NCBI RefSeq assembly: GCF_019263805.1
Contig: NZ_CP079195.1
Coordinates: forward strand, 623,501-687,500
From: Polaribacter sp. NJDZ03
GTDB taxonomy: Bacteria; Bacteroidota; Bacteroidia; Flavobacteriales; Flavobacteriaceae
Length of the DNA: 64,000 bases
Reading direction: 5' to 3'
In this document: piece by piece, positions 16,956 to 26,034 of the stretch
Layout of the letters: each line of letters opens with the position of its first letter
Numbering within the stretch: the first letter of the stretch is position 1
The notes under the pieces: generated by a model
Databases searched by the model: none
The model's input: the letters and a program-made list of their open reading frames with translations, nothing else
Told to the model about the DNA's origin: nothing
Made by a program: the position numbers and the translations under genes

Positions 16956-18155
16956 TTACACAGCTATTGGCCATTGATCTTTTTGCGTAAATAATTCATT
17001 TTTCCACAACTTTAATTCTTCATCTGTAAGTAGACATGTGTTTAATTGCCTAATCATTCCTTCTTTGTCTAAATGTTGACCTATGAAAACCAATTCTATT
17101 TTCCGATCACCAAAAACAAGATCCCAATCAGATTCAATTTGATCTTTATTTTCTGCAAATGAAGCCGCATTAATTCTTTCAGAAAAAGACTTAGATGCCC
17201 ACCATACACCTGCATTGTCTGCTTTACAAGATCCTCCGGCAGAACTCCATACTAAAGCTTGGTTAGATCTTGAGGCTAACCAAAACAATCCTTTACTTCT
17301 AATAATATTTTGAGGAAAACGTTGATTTAGATAATTTAAAAAGCGGTCTGGATGAAATGGTTTTTTACTTCTATAAACAAAAGAACTTATTCCATACTCT
17401 TCAGTTTCTGGCACATGATCATTTTCTAATTCTTTTATCCATCCTGCAGAAGCTTCGGCTTTTTCATAATCAAATAAACGGGTATTTAAAACACTTTCTA
17501 AGACAACCTTAGATTTTTCTGTTATAATAATACTCGCTTCTGGGTTTAGTTTATGAATAATTGCTCGCAATTCTTCTAATTGATCTTCAGAAACCAAATC
17601 AATTTTATTTATAAGGATCACGTTTGCAAACTCAATTTGGTCAGTCAATAAATTCACAATAGTTCTATTATCGCCTTCTATATTGGTCAATTCTCTACTT
17701 GTTAGATAATCTGCACTCGAAAAATCTTTTAAGAAATTAAAAGCATCTACTACGGTTACCATAGTATCTATATAGCTAAAACGACTTAAATCTATTTTAC
17801 CATCTTCACTTTCAAAAGTAAACGTTTGCGCTACAGGAATTGGCTCACTTATACCAGTACTTTCAATTAATAAATAATCGAATTTATTTTGAGCCGCTAA
17901 CTTTTCTACCTCAATCATTAAATCTTCACGCAATGTGCAACAAATACAACCGTTAGACATTTCTACCAATTTTTCTTCGGTTCTAGAAAGCGTATTTTCA
18001 TTTTCAATAAATTGAGCGTCTATATTTACTTCACTCATATCATTTACAATTACGGCTACTTTTAAGCCTTCTTTATTGTGTAATATATGATTTAGTAAAG
18101 TTGTTTTTCCTGCCCCTAAAAAGCCACTTAATACTGTTACTGGTAATTTTTTCAT
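16956..18155 (-). CDS. COG0523 GTPase metallochaperone (CobW/ZigA/YciC type)
   Basis: 399 residues. Walker [11 protein letters not shown] at 11-20, the metal-binding CxCC motif (C70, C72, C73), ESTGISEP and NKIDL define COG0523; the C-terminal CobW_C domain ([15 protein letters not shown] ... [12 protein letters not shown]) completes it. Members of this subgroup deliver zinc to client enzymes under zinc limitation and are commonly Zur-controlled. Neighbours include potential zinc clients: FolE and alkaline phosphatase. A second, shorter COG0523 gene lies immediately upstream. Confidence 0.92.
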   Translation of the reverse strand: MKKLPVTVLSGFLGAGKTTLLNHILHNKEGLKVAVIVNDMSEVNIDAQFIENENTLSRTEEKLVEMSNGCICCTLREDLMIEVEKLAAQNKFDYLLIESTGISEPIPVAQTFTFESEDGKIDLSRFSYIDTMVTVVDAFNFLKDFSSADYLTSRELTNIEGDNRTIVNLLTDQIEFANVILINKIDLVSEDQLEELRAIIHKLNPEASIIITEKSKVVLESVLNTRLFDYEKAEASAGWIKELENDHVPETEEYGISSFVYRSKKPFHPDRFLNYLNQRFPQNIIRSKGLFWLASRSNQALVWSSAGGSCKADNAGVWWASKSFSERINAASFAENKDQIESDWDLVFGDRKIELVFIGQHLDKEGMIRQLNTCLLTDEELKLWKNELFTQKDQWPIAV

Positions 18156-18179
18156 GCTGATTTATAGTTGTTTTAAATA

Positions 18180-19076
18180 TTAATTAAGAACACTATTAAC
18201 AATTTTATGTAATAATTGGGGTTCACTTCCTGGACCTATTGTTAATAATTTAGAACCTGTTATAGGGATTCCTTTAAAAGGTCTAATAAAGGCTTCACCA
18301 TCTGGAGTGCGTTCAAAATACGTGTAGTTCTTTTCTGCACCAATTAGAGTACAACCTTTTACACGAAGAATACTTTTAGGTATTTTTCTGCAAATTTCTT
18401 TGATGGCATTATGGTTTGGTAAATTAGGTAATGCTACAGAACATGAAGACCAATGTGTTTTTTGATGTTCTATTTTTTGAAGCTTGTTTTTAGTAGGTAA
18501 AAGCGCTGGTAGTAATGAAACATCTAAATTATGAATGTTTATAATTTTTGCAAATGGGTTTATTTTTTTTAATGCTTCGATCACTTCATTTTCTCTAGTT
18601 TTTGATGTTTTATCTACATGTGTTAAAACAAATAAAGAAGAAACTAGAATTTGATTTAATTCTAATTCGTTATGTTCTCCCCTTTTTTGCCAGTTTTTAA
18701 CATCGATAACAGATATTTGAATGGGCGGTAAAAAGCGTTCGTTAATACCAACGCCCAAAAATTCCATCAACGAACAAGCATCTGATGTTCCGTTTGCTTC
18801 TATTAAAGTAATGCCTTTATTTCTTTGCGGAATTCTATTTACAATATTTCTAAGTTCTACAATACCACTGCAACAAATACAGCTACCACTAAGTGCTTTT
18901 ATACTTTTTAATTCAACTTGTTTTGTAAACTGTTGCGCATCCATATTTGCATTTTCATAATCATTCAGAATTAAAAATGGACTCCAACCTTTTTCTGTAA
19001 AACTATTGATTAACTGTTTTAATAACGTTGTTTTTCCTGCACCTAAAAAACCTACAATTGTAATAATAGCTTCCAT
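18180..19076 (-). CDS. Second COG0523 GTPase, shorter form
   Basis: 298 residues. Walker [15 protein letters not shown] at 9-22, CICC at 66-69, LIEANGTSDACSLMEF and a THVDK G4 variant in place of NKxD. Its C-terminal domain is shorter than that of the neighbour at 16956-18155. Two COG0523 paralogues side by side suggest different client proteins. Only 24 nt separate the genes, so they are likely co-transcribed. Confidence 0.9.
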   Translation of the reverse strand: MEAIITIVGFLGAGKTTLLKQLINSFTEKGWSPFLILNDYENANMDAQQFTKQVELKSIKALSGSCICCSGIVELRNIVNRIPQRNKGITLIEANGTSDACSLMEFLGVGINERFLPPIQISVIDVKNWQKRGEHNELELNQILVSSLFVLTHVDKTSKTRENEVIEALKKINPFAKIINIHNLDVSLLPALLPTKNKLQKIEHQKTHWSSCSVALPNLPNHNAIKEICRKIPKSILRVKGCTLIGAEKNYTYFERTPDGEAFIRPFKGIPITGSKLLTIGPGSEPQLLHKIVNSVLN

Positions 19077-19114
19077 ATTCTAAATAATTTACACATTAAA
19101 AATAGGAATACAAT

Positions 19115-20524
19115 TTAAAATTTATTTTCAACTTCTGCAGCTTCTAACATTAAATAATGAAGGTCTGTGTTTTTTATAAAAGGTTTTAAAAGTTGACTTC
19201 CTGGTCCATACATTGCCAATTCTACATAATCTGCAGAATGATGCATACTTATCCAACCTACAGAATTGTGTTTTTTTTGAATTTCTGCCAAAGCTTTAAA
19301 AGGAAGATGTTTAGGGTTGTAAAGACCTTTTTCTGTTTTTAGGTTAGAATAATACGTTAATAATAGTGTAGCCTCCTCATTTGTAAGGCTAAAATTATTA
19401 GCATAGTCTACTCTTTCTTTTACTTGAGATATAGACGTTTCTTTTCCAAATCCTTTTAAAATCCACTCGTTACTATGTTTGTATTTTTGAATAGCATCAA
19501 AATTATCATTCGCCTTGTCTCCATAAATTACTCCAGGATTAGAATTACCATGATCTGTTGTAATAATAACCAAAGTTTCTCCATCTTTTTCAGCAAAATC
19601 CATGGCTACTTGTATGGCTTCATCATGCGCCGCTTGGTCATATATAAGACCTGCAATATCATTACCATGTGCAGCCCAATCTACTCTTCCGGCTTCTACT
19701 TGTAAAACAAAACCTTTAGCATGATTTTCCATTGCATCAATGGCTTTTTTAGTCATGTCGGCAAGTGTTGGTATTTGCTGCGATAATTCTTTGTTATTTT
19801 GTTGATCTATAGAATATGGAAGTCCATTATCATCAAAAACACCTAAAATAGGCTTGTCAATAGCAGCAGAAAGCATTTCGTTTCTGTTTTTTACAACTTT
19901 ATAACCTTTAGATTCAAAAGCTTTGTACATATCTTTTTTATCCTTTCTCTTTTCTGAAGAAAAATAAGCATCTCCTCCGCCCATCATCACATCAAACTTT
20001 TGTTCTAGATATATTTCTGCAATTTCTTCTTGAGCATTTCTAGATTTAGAATTTACACAAAAACCAGCAGGAGTTGCATGCGTAATAGGTACCGTGGTTA
20101 CACAACCCGCTTTTTTGCCTGCTTTTTTAAATTTTTGCCAAATAGGAAGGTGCGGTTCCCCATTTTTACTCACATTTAATCCACCATTATTAATTCTAAC
20201 ACCGCCACCCCAAGAAGAGCTTGCTGCAGCAGAATCGGTAACAATAGAACTAGCAGAAGCCATATCCATTAAAGCTCTATTTACTTTATTATCTTTATAT
20301 AATTGTAACCAATTAGTACCAGTACCCATTTTTCTAGACAGATATAAATCTGTCATATTTAAAGTTCCAATACTCATTCCGTCACTAACAATAATGATAA
20401 TATTCTTTGCTTTTTTATTTTTAATATCATCAATAATTGTATTTGCTACATTATTAAAAGGGTGTAATAAAGCTGCACCAAGACTAATTAGCGATCCATT
20501 TTTAAAAAACTTTCTTCTGTTCAT
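19115..20524 (-). CDS. Alkaline phosphatase (PhoA superfamily), exported
   Basis: 469 residues with a twin-arginine-like leader (MNRRKFFKNGSLISLGAALL). The active-site core is IIIIVSDGMSIGTLN (metal Asp48) and TDSAAASSS with the phospho-accepting Ser98; other metal ligands are in VEAGRVDWAAHGND, TTDHGN and SMHHSADYV. These enzymes hold two zinc ions and one magnesium, so its place next to metallochaperone genes is consistent with zinc supply in the periplasm. It may also be regulated by phosphate, but no Pho-type box is recognised. Confidence 0.93.
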   Translation of the reverse strand: MNRRKFFKNGSLISLGAALLHPFNNVANTIIDDIKNKKAKNIIIIVSDGMSIGTLNMTDLYLSRKMGTGTNWLQLYKDNKVNRALMDMASASSIVTDSAAASSSWGGGVRINNGGLNVSKNGEPHLPIWQKFKKAGKKAGCVTTVPITHATPAGFCVNSKSRNAQEEIAEIYLEQKFDVMMGGGDAYFSSEKRKDKKDMYKAFESKGYKVVKNRNEMLSAAIDKPILGVFDDNGLPYSIDQQNNKELSQQIPTLADMTKKAIDAMENHAKGFVLQVEAGRVDWAAHGNDIAGLIYDQAAHDEAIQVAMDFAEKDGETLVIITTDHGNSNPGVIYGDKANDNFDAIQKYKHSNEWILKGFGKETSISQVKERVDYANNFSLTNEEATLLLTYYSNLKTEKGLYNPKHLPFKALAEIQKKHNSVGWISMHHSADYVELAMYGPGSQLLKPFIKNTDLHYLMLEAAEVENKF

Positions 20525-20658
20525 TTTTTCTATTGATTAAATATTTCTAGTGCTAAAATTATTTGTTTGTGTACCACAAGTACTTAAAAATTGAGGTATA
20601 AAAACAGCTTCTCTTTTAAAGTAAATAAAGGATCTTCTATTATTGTTTAATTATCTTT

Positions 20659-21324
20659 TTACATTTTTTGATCTGATAATACCTTTAAGAATTCATTTCG
20701 AATAGCGGTTTTTGAAAAACAGCCACCGTATTCTAAAGTTGTCGTATAACTACTTTGGTCTTTTATCCCTCTTGAAGAAACACAAAGGTGTTTTGCTGTT
20801 ACCGAAACAATAACATCTTTTGTATCTAAAACTTCTTGTAAATCATGAAGAATTTGAAGTACCAATCTTTCTTGAACCTGCGGACGACGTGCATAATAAT
20901 CTACTAAACGATTAATTTTAGACAACCCAATTACTTTGTCTTTTGGTATGTACGCCACATTAGCATATCCTGTTATTGGTAGAAAATGATGTTCGCAAGC
21001 AGAATCTATGGTGATATTGTGTTCTATGAGCATTTTTTTATAACCGTACTTATTTTTAAATGTAGATAGTTTTGGTTTATTAGCAGGGTTTAAGCCATAA
21101 AACAACTCTTTTACATACATTTTTGCAACACGATAAGGAGTTCCAGATAAACTATCATCCGTTAAATCTAGTCCCATTTCTTGCATTATCATTTTAAAAT
21201 GATGTTCTATATTTTTAATTTTTTCATCATCAGATTTATCAAAAGCATCAGCACGTAACGGTGTTTTAATACTTGTTGAAAAATGATTGTCTCCTATTAT
21301 TTGAATCTGTTCTTTATTCTTCAT
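20659..21324 (-). CDS. folE: GTP cyclohydrolase I
   Basis: 221 residues, normal length. The zinc ligands are C110, H113 and C181 (ITIDSACEHHFLP and KHLCVSSRGI), the same numbering as in E. coli FolE. The enzyme makes dihydroneopterin triphosphate for folate or queuosine-type pathways. Its start overlaps the MerC-like gene by 11 nt. FolE is a well-known zinc-dependent enzyme linked to COG0523 genes, so here it may be the copy expressed under zinc limitation; whether another folE exists is not visible. Confidence 0.95.
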   Translation of the reverse strand: MKNKEQIQIIGDNHFSTSIKTPLRADAFDKSDDEKIKNIEHHFKMIMQEMGLDLTDDSLSGTPYRVAKMYVKELFYGLNPANKPKLSTFKNKYGYKKMLIEHNITIDSACEHHFLPITGYANVAYIPKDKVIGLSKINRLVDYYARRPQVQERLVLQILHDLQEVLDTKDVIVSVTAKHLCVSSRGIKDQSSYTTTLEYGGCFSKTAIRNEFLKVLSDQKM

Positions 21325-21718
21325 GAGTGCAGCATTTATTTGTATTGCATTGGCAATATTTTTTATTGTATAGATGTAATAGTATCAATGTAATTGCCGG
21401 AAAATAAATAGCTTGCTCACTTAAAGCAAACCATGCTATTTTTTCGTTCATTATTATTAGAAACAATGCACACCAACTGAACCATAATAAAGGTTTTATC
21501 CAATAATTAGCAGTTGTCTGGGCTGAACGATATACAGCAAAAAAAGAAATTACTAAAAAGAAATAGTCTATAGAACCCCACCAACTAGGTATTTTATCGA
21601 AACAAAATACCGCGCAACTTTGAGCTATAAAAATAAAAGGTGTAGCAATACAATGTATAAGACACAATGTACTTGCTATGGCACCTATACTGTCTGGTTT
21701 TTGTTTTATCAATATCAT
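21314..21718 (-). CDS. MerC-domain small membrane protein
   Basis: 134 residues, four predicted membrane helices and a Cys pattern of the MerC type: STLCLIHCIATPF in helix 1 and a C-terminal metal-binding tail CQCNTNKCCTHEE. MerC proteins carry mercuric or other soft divalent ions; in Bacteroidota they often sit behind Zur/Fur genes, suggesting zinc. It is the first gene of the minus-strand operon, 26 nt from a TAnnTTTG element at 21744-21751 and directly downstream of a palindrome. Confidence 0.85.
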   Translation of the reverse strand: MILIKQKPDSIGAIASTLCLIHCIATPFIFIAQSCAVFCFDKIPSWWGSIDYFFLVISFFAVYRSAQTTANYWIKPLLWFSWCALFLIIMNEKIAWFALSEQAIYFPAITLILLHLYNKKYCQCNTNKCCTHEE

Positions 21719-21730
21719 AATTTACTTTAA

Positions 21731-21783
21731 TACAACTGAGTTGCAAATATAATATTATTAATAACTACTGCAACATAGTTGCG
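21731..21783 (-). promoter_or_regulatory. Promoter and two operator-like palindromes of the metal operon
   Basis: On the minus strand a -7 box TATATTTG occupies 21744-21751 and a TTG -33 element lies at 21771-21773, 19 nt away. Palindrome 1, CAACT-g-AGTTG (21733-21743), follows the -7 box at the expected transcription start; palindrome 2, GCAAC-ata-GTTGC (21770-21782), covers the -33 box. Both share the half-site CAACT/GCAAC. The layout is that of repressor operators, most likely for the Zur-type protein encoded divergently. Confidence 0.7.
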
Positions 21784-21822
21784 TTAAATATGGTTTTATT
21801 TTTTTCTACACTTTAGTTACGC

Positions 21823-21830
21823 TATATTTG
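21823..21830 (+). promoter_or_regulatory. -7 box of the Fur-family regulator
   Basis: TATATTTG matches TAnnTTTG and ends 4 nt before the start codon at 21835, implying a leaderless or nearly leaderless transcript if used. Confidence 0.5.
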
Positions 21831-21834
21831 TGTA

Positions 21835-22218
21835 ATGGGAATTTTAAGGAAAACAAAATCAGTTAAAATACTGCTTGATGAATTTGAGAAACAAGCAACA
21901 GCTATTTCTGTAATTACATTAATAGAACGTCTTCATTTAAATATGAATAAAACAACCATATATCGTATTTTAGACAAGCTAGAAGATGATGGTTTTCTTC
22001 ATTCTTTTTTAGGTAAAAACGGCCATAAATGGTATGCAAAATGCAATGGTTGCTCTAGTACCGAACATCATGATGTGCATGCCCATTTTCAATGTTTAAA
22101 TTGTGGAAAAGTAGATTGTTTATCGACAGATATTTTTATACCTAACATTCCTAACCGTAAAGTTGATGTGTCTCAAATATTGCTTCAAGGAAAGTGTGAA
22201 GAGTGTTTAATTGAATAA
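21835..22218 (+). CDS. Fur-family metalloregulator, probably Zur-like
   Basis: 127 residues. An N-terminal winged helix (AISVITLIERLHLNMNKTTIYRILDKLEDDGFLHSF) is followed by the Fur dimerisation domain with HHDVHAHFQCLNCGKV and a C-terminal CEEC: the two CxxC pairs hold the structural zinc. It is transcribed away from the MerC/FolE/COG0523 operon, and the 116-bp gap contains two palindromes. Neighbour content indicates zinc rather than iron sensing. It is expected to repress the operon and perhaps itself when zinc is plentiful. Confidence 0.9.
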   Translation: MGILRKTKSVKILLDEFEKQATAISVITLIERLHLNMNKTTIYRILDKLEDDGFLHSFLGKNGHKWYAKCNGCSSTEHHDVHAHFQCLNCGKVDCLSTDIFIPNIPNRKVDVSQILLQGKCEECLIE

Positions 22219-22381
22219 AAGTAAAAAATAGTTCACTTTTTTATAAATGACAGATAGAATGATGCTAAAATTTTAGACCTAAAACAGAAAAGGTTTATAA
22301 AACCTAATATATTAAAAGTGATATCTGTTTTTCTTTAATTAGAAGAACTCAATATTAAAACAAGTAAGAAATTAACAAAAA

Positions 22382-22415
22382 AAAACTCAGAGTAATTAAA
22401 CTCTGAGTTTTTTTT
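22382..22415. terminator. Bidirectional terminator
   Basis: Stem AAAACTCAGAGT / ACTCTGAGTTTT with a 6-nt loop and U-runs on both strands. It separates the regulator gene from the convergent secreted-protein gene. Confidence 0.9.
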
Positions 22416-22433
22416 ATTATTTAAAAAAGTATG

Positions 22434-23612
22434 CTATTTTCTTATAACTTCTATGCTACGTCTAAAATCAAATTCTCCATCTGTAATTGAAGCCTCAAAA
22501 CGATACATTCCTTTTTCAGGTAATTCAATTGTTGGCGTTAATGTATTTGGATTATTGTTTTCAAAAATAACATCAGAAGGTCCTTTTACTTGCTTCCAAC
22601 TAATTTCAGCATCAATTCCATCAGCATCATTATCTGTAATTACAGTTACAATACTTAATGATTTTCCATCTTTAGATAATTTTTGAGAAATTTCTATAGT
22701 GGGAGGCGTATTTATTTCTTTTGAATTTTTTGAAGTTTGAACAGGAATACGTTTTGAATCTGTAATTCCGGCAGCAAACAACATTAATCTTTGTGTAAAT
22801 TCTCTGTTATCAGAATGACTTAATCTAGTACCTGCTCCTGCATTCCAAAATAAATTACGATCAAATAAACCAATAACTCTTCCCTCACCTATTGTAGAAA
22901 TAGCTAAAGAAGCATCTGTTTTAGGATTAAAGACACCATCATTATCATTTACTATTAGTTTTCCTCCTAAACCACCCTCTTGTGCATTCGCTAACATTTT
23001 AGCAGGTTTAGAGATTCTAATAAAACTAACTCCTTCACCTCTAAAACGAATTCCACCATTTTTATTAAAATTGTTTAAAAAATGATCTTCAGTATAATTC
23101 TGTACCAAGTAATTTCCAGCACCATTATCCGTTAAAAAATGCATTCCAAATTGTTCCGTTACACTATTATCAGAAATTCTACCCGTTGGGTTATCAACTC
23201 CAACAAGTTTATATTCTCCACCAAAACCACTGTCTGACCAAACAACTAAACCACCACCTTTTTTAACCCAAACACTTACCGCTTCTGCCTCTTCTTTAGA
23301 AAACACACGTTGGTTAGACGCTAAAATTAAAACATCAACTGTTTTTAACGTTTTTGAATTCAAGATTAACTCCTGATCATAAGCTTCCTTTACATCTAGA
23401 CCAACTTCTTCTAATGCTTCTAAAAATTGACTCATACCCAAGATACCAGTATCATTCAATCTCATTTGATGAAAAGGTTCTTGTTCTCCAGAAGGAATTT
23501 TTCCATCTGCAGAAACGTCTCCATAAACATACAATACAGACTGGGCATTTAAACAAAATGGTAAACAAACGATAATTAATAAATAATTAATTTTTTTATA
23601 AAACTGACTCAT
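22434..23612 (-). CDS. Exported protein with amidotransferase-like and Ig/PKD-like domains
   Basis: 392 residues with a signal peptide ending near CLNAQ. Residues 20-270 resemble the class I glutamine-amidotransferase-like fold used in trehalose-utilisation-type proteins (VDVLILASNQRVFSKEEAEAVSVWVKKGGGLVVWSDSG; later GEGRVIGLFDRNLFWN). Residues ~300-390 look like a PKD/cadherin-like domain (VTVITDNDADG, FEASITDGEFDF). No catalytic Cys is recognised, so the role is likely binding rather than catalysis. It is monocistronic, between a terminator and a promoter. Confidence 0.7.
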   Translation of the reverse strand: MSQFYKKINYLLIIVCLPFCLNAQSVLYVYGDVSADGKIPSGEQEPFHQMRLNDTGILGMSQFLEALEEVGLDVKEAYDQELILNSKTLKTVDVLILASNQRVFSKEEAEAVSVWVKKGGGLVVWSDSGFGGEYKLVGVDNPTGRISDNSVTEQFGMHFLTDNGAGNYLVQNYTEDHFLNNFNKNGGIRFRGEGVSFIRISKPAKMLANAQEGGLGGKLIVNDNDGVFNPKTDASLAISTIGEGRVIGLFDRNLFWNAGAGTRLSHSDNREFTQRLMLFAAGITDSKRIPVQTSKNSKEINTPPTIEISQKLSKDGKSLSIVTVITDNDADGIDAEISWKQVKGPSDVIFENNNPNTLTPTIELPEKGMYRFEASITDGEFDFRRSIEVIRK

Positions 23613-23628
23613 TTTTAAGAATTTTAAT

Positions 23629-23636
23629 CAAATTTA
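23629..23636 (-). promoter_or_regulatory. -7 box for the 392-residue exported protein gene
   Basis: TAAATTTG on the minus strand, 17 nt upstream of the start codon; matches TAnnTTTG. No -33 element is clear. Confidence 0.5.
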
Positions 23637-24037
23637 CTAAAAAAAAATAAAGGAAGTTTCTTTTAATGCTTCAATAATATTAAAAGTTACTAGACATATT
23701 TTATATAGTATCACTAAGTACTTGAAATAGATACTGATTTTATACAGTTATACTAAATCAATTTTGGCTTTTACGAGCGTACATAACGAAACATTCTCTC
23801 TCATAATTACTTCTACTTTATTCATTATTTATGGAATAATTTTAGTGTTAAAAACGCTTTGTAATCTAAATTTAATGAAATTAACTTTTACTAGAATAAA
23901 ATAAGCTATTGAAATTCTAATATAAATAAGATAGTAGTTTTTATGGTAATAACTAAAATAAGAGTATCTGTGTTTGGGTTTTATGGAATGAATTATGAAG
24001 AAATTTAATTCATTTTAGAGTTGAAAAGGATAAATTG
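23637..24037. other. Intergenic region without recognised content
   Basis: AT-rich, no open frame of note and no repeat family recognised. It separates a monocistronic gene from tRNA-Tyr. Confidence 0.5.
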
Positions 24038-24119
24038 TGGGGAGAGCAGGATTCGAACCTGCGAAGACGTAGTCAACGGAGTTACAGTCCGTCCTCGTTG
24101 GCCGCTTGAGTATCTCCCC
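24038..24119 (-). tRNA. tRNA-Tyr (GTA anticodon)
   Basis: Minus-strand sequence begins GGGGAGAUACUCAAG and ends with the complementary UCUCCCC plus discriminator A; the 7-bp acceptor stem pairs fully. The anticodon loop reads cugGUAac -> GTA (Tyr), the T-arm is GCAGG-UUCGAAU-CCUGC, and a long variable arm (class II) is present as expected for tRNA-Tyr. CCA is not encoded. 82 nt. Confidence 0.95.
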
Positions 24120-24363
24120 TTTAATTTATTATTTCAATGAACCTACTATTACCTCTGTAATGTATTGCTTTTTTAAAACTCTATAAAGAGACTAAAAACG
24201 ACAACTTGCTGATTACAAATCAGCTACTTTACATTAGCTTTAGTTTAGAAAAAAACCTTATTTTTCTAAAGGTCTGCGAATATACAAAGTTTTTGTAAAT
24301 CTCCTATAAATAATCTGTTTTTTTTTGAAATTTTATGTTTCGATCGAATATAGATGCAAAGGA

Positions 24364-25746
24364 TTACCAACTAACACCTGCTCCACCACCTCCAGAACTA
24401 CCACCTCCAAAACTAGATGATGAGCCTGAAGAAGAACTAAAGGAAGAGGAAGACGAACTAGCTCTTACTTTTTTCGAAAGAACAATCTTCTTTTCATCTT
24501 GATAATTACAATTACGACATTCGTAAAAATCAATTCTTTCTCCTTGAGACGCGTAAGTTGCAGCTTTTAGTAGTTTAGAAGATTTTTTTCCATAGGTTTT
24601 ATAACTACATTTTACACAATCACTATATTTTCTACTATTAGCTCCCTCATATTCTAAAATTAAAATATCACTATGGTCTGCCGTTACCCAAACATCATAA
24701 CGAATTGATTTTAGATTTTCTTCTAAAATTTGAGCAGCTTCTAAAAATTCATTTTCAGTCCATTCATTTTTAAGATGTAATAATTGACCATTTACTTTGC
24801 TATATCGCGGAGCAGTACGATACTCTTGCATGCGTTTTTTTAATAATTTTGATATAAAAAATAATGGGAACGGAAATAAAACAATGAGACATCCTAATTT
24901 TAATTCGGCCACTCGATTATACTTGTCGTAAAAATCTTCTTTAGAGATTTTCGTTTGAAATAATACACCATAATACCAAAGCACCATCAACATACAAATA
25001 ATGGCGTAACCAAATAATAAATAGTGATACCATTGATAACTATTGTCTTTTGGATATACAATACTTGTACCATAGACTTCCTGAATAACCGCCGGATTAT
25101 CTAAAAAGTCACGGATTCTAACCACCGAATTTATCAATCCTTCGCCATAATTTCCATTCTTAAAATTAGGGATAATTTCATTTACACCAATTCGGTAGCA
25201 AACAGCATCCGTTAAAACGGGTTCTAAACCATAACCAACCTCAAACTCTGTTCTACGTTGGTCCATTACCGTTAATATTAGCAATCCGTTGTCTGTATCT
25301 GCTTTACCAATTCCCCATAATTCGAAAAGATCTACAGCAAATTGTTTAGGTATTTCTTCACCAATGCTCGGAACTACAACTACTGCAACTTCTACAGAAG
25401 ATTTTTGTTCTAACTCATATAATAAGCGATTAATACGATTTTCTGAAGATGCATCTATATAATCATTTGGGTCTGATACATACCCCATAATTCCGCTGCC
25501 TCTAGGACTCGGAACCTCTTTAATTGAATAACTTTCTTTATCTTCATTGTAAATGGGAGCTTTAAAATTGGGATACGTAATTGCTGGTTGCTCAATAGTG
25601 TTTTCAAGTAAAATACTTCCTTCTGAAACATCTGATATATCTTGACTAAACCCTGTTATTGATATACATAAAAACCAAAACAGTACACTCGTTAACAGTC
25701 TTTTCTTATTGATTTTAATAAGATATTGAAAAGTAAACAGATTCAT
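24364..25746 (-). CDS. TPM-domain membrane protein
   Basis: 460 residues. A signal/membrane segment at 17-34, then the TPM domain at ~85-215 (YIDASSENRINRLLYELEQKSSVEVAVVVV ... GLLILTVMDQRRTEFEVGYG), two membrane segments at ~240-260 and ~285-305, a zinc-ribbon-like stretch with CVKC and CRNC pairs, and a Ser/Gly-rich tail ending GGGGAGVSW. This is the normal design of bacterial TPM proteins, of unproven function (possibly envelope quality control). The CxxC pairs suggest a bound metal in the C-terminal part. Confidence 0.85.
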   Translation of the reverse strand: MNLFTFQYLIKINKKRLLTSVLFWFLCISITGFSQDISDVSEGSILLENTIEQPAITYPNFKAPIYNEDKESYSIKEVPSPRGSGIMGYVSDPNDYIDASSENRINRLLYELEQKSSVEVAVVVVPSIGEEIPKQFAVDLFELWGIGKADTDNGLLILTVMDQRRTEFEVGYGLEPVLTDAVCYRIGVNEIIPNFKNGNYGEGLINSVVRIRDFLDNPAVIQEVYGTSIVYPKDNSYQWYHYLLFGYAIICMLMVLWYYGVLFQTKISKEDFYDKYNRVAELKLGCLIVLFPFPLFFISKLLKKRMQEYRTAPRYSKVNGQLLHLKNEWTENEFLEAAQILEENLKSIRYDVWVTADHSDILILEYEGANSRKYSDCVKCSYKTYGKKSSKLLKAATYASQGERIDFYECRNCNYQDEKKIVLSKKVRASSSSSSFSSSSGSSSSFGGGSSGGGGAGVSW

Positions 25747-25799
25747 GTTTTTATTAATTATAACGTATTGATTTTAAAAGCACTTTTTGTACTTATCAT

Positions 25800-25960
25800 T
25801 GTTTGTTCGAGCGCAGTAGAGAACTATTAAATAACTAAATAGGTTTCGATTGCGCAAAACTTAACATATCACTTATTGATCGAAAAAAAGAATTTAAAAC
25901 TCATTATAAAATGTCAGTTCGAGTGATTTTTCTTTTTTTAAAAATTGTATCGAGAACTCT
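25800..25960. repeat. Two dispersed short repeats
   Basis: gttcgagcgcagtagagaac (near 25805) and gtcagttcgagtgat ... tgtatcgagaact (25914-25957) are inverted-arm elements of types scattered through Flavobacteriaceae genomes. They lie in the 288-bp gap between the TPM and ABC permease genes. Confidence 0.65.
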
Positions 25961-26034
25961 TGTAGAATCTAAAATTGAAATTTTCTATTCAATTTTCATT
26001 TAATTAAATAGACACAACTTCATCATAAGAAATA

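Noticed and set aside
24208..24224. GCTGATT-aca-AATCAGC palindrome
   Set aside because: Single 7-bp hairpin without U-run or partner; not enough to assign a role.
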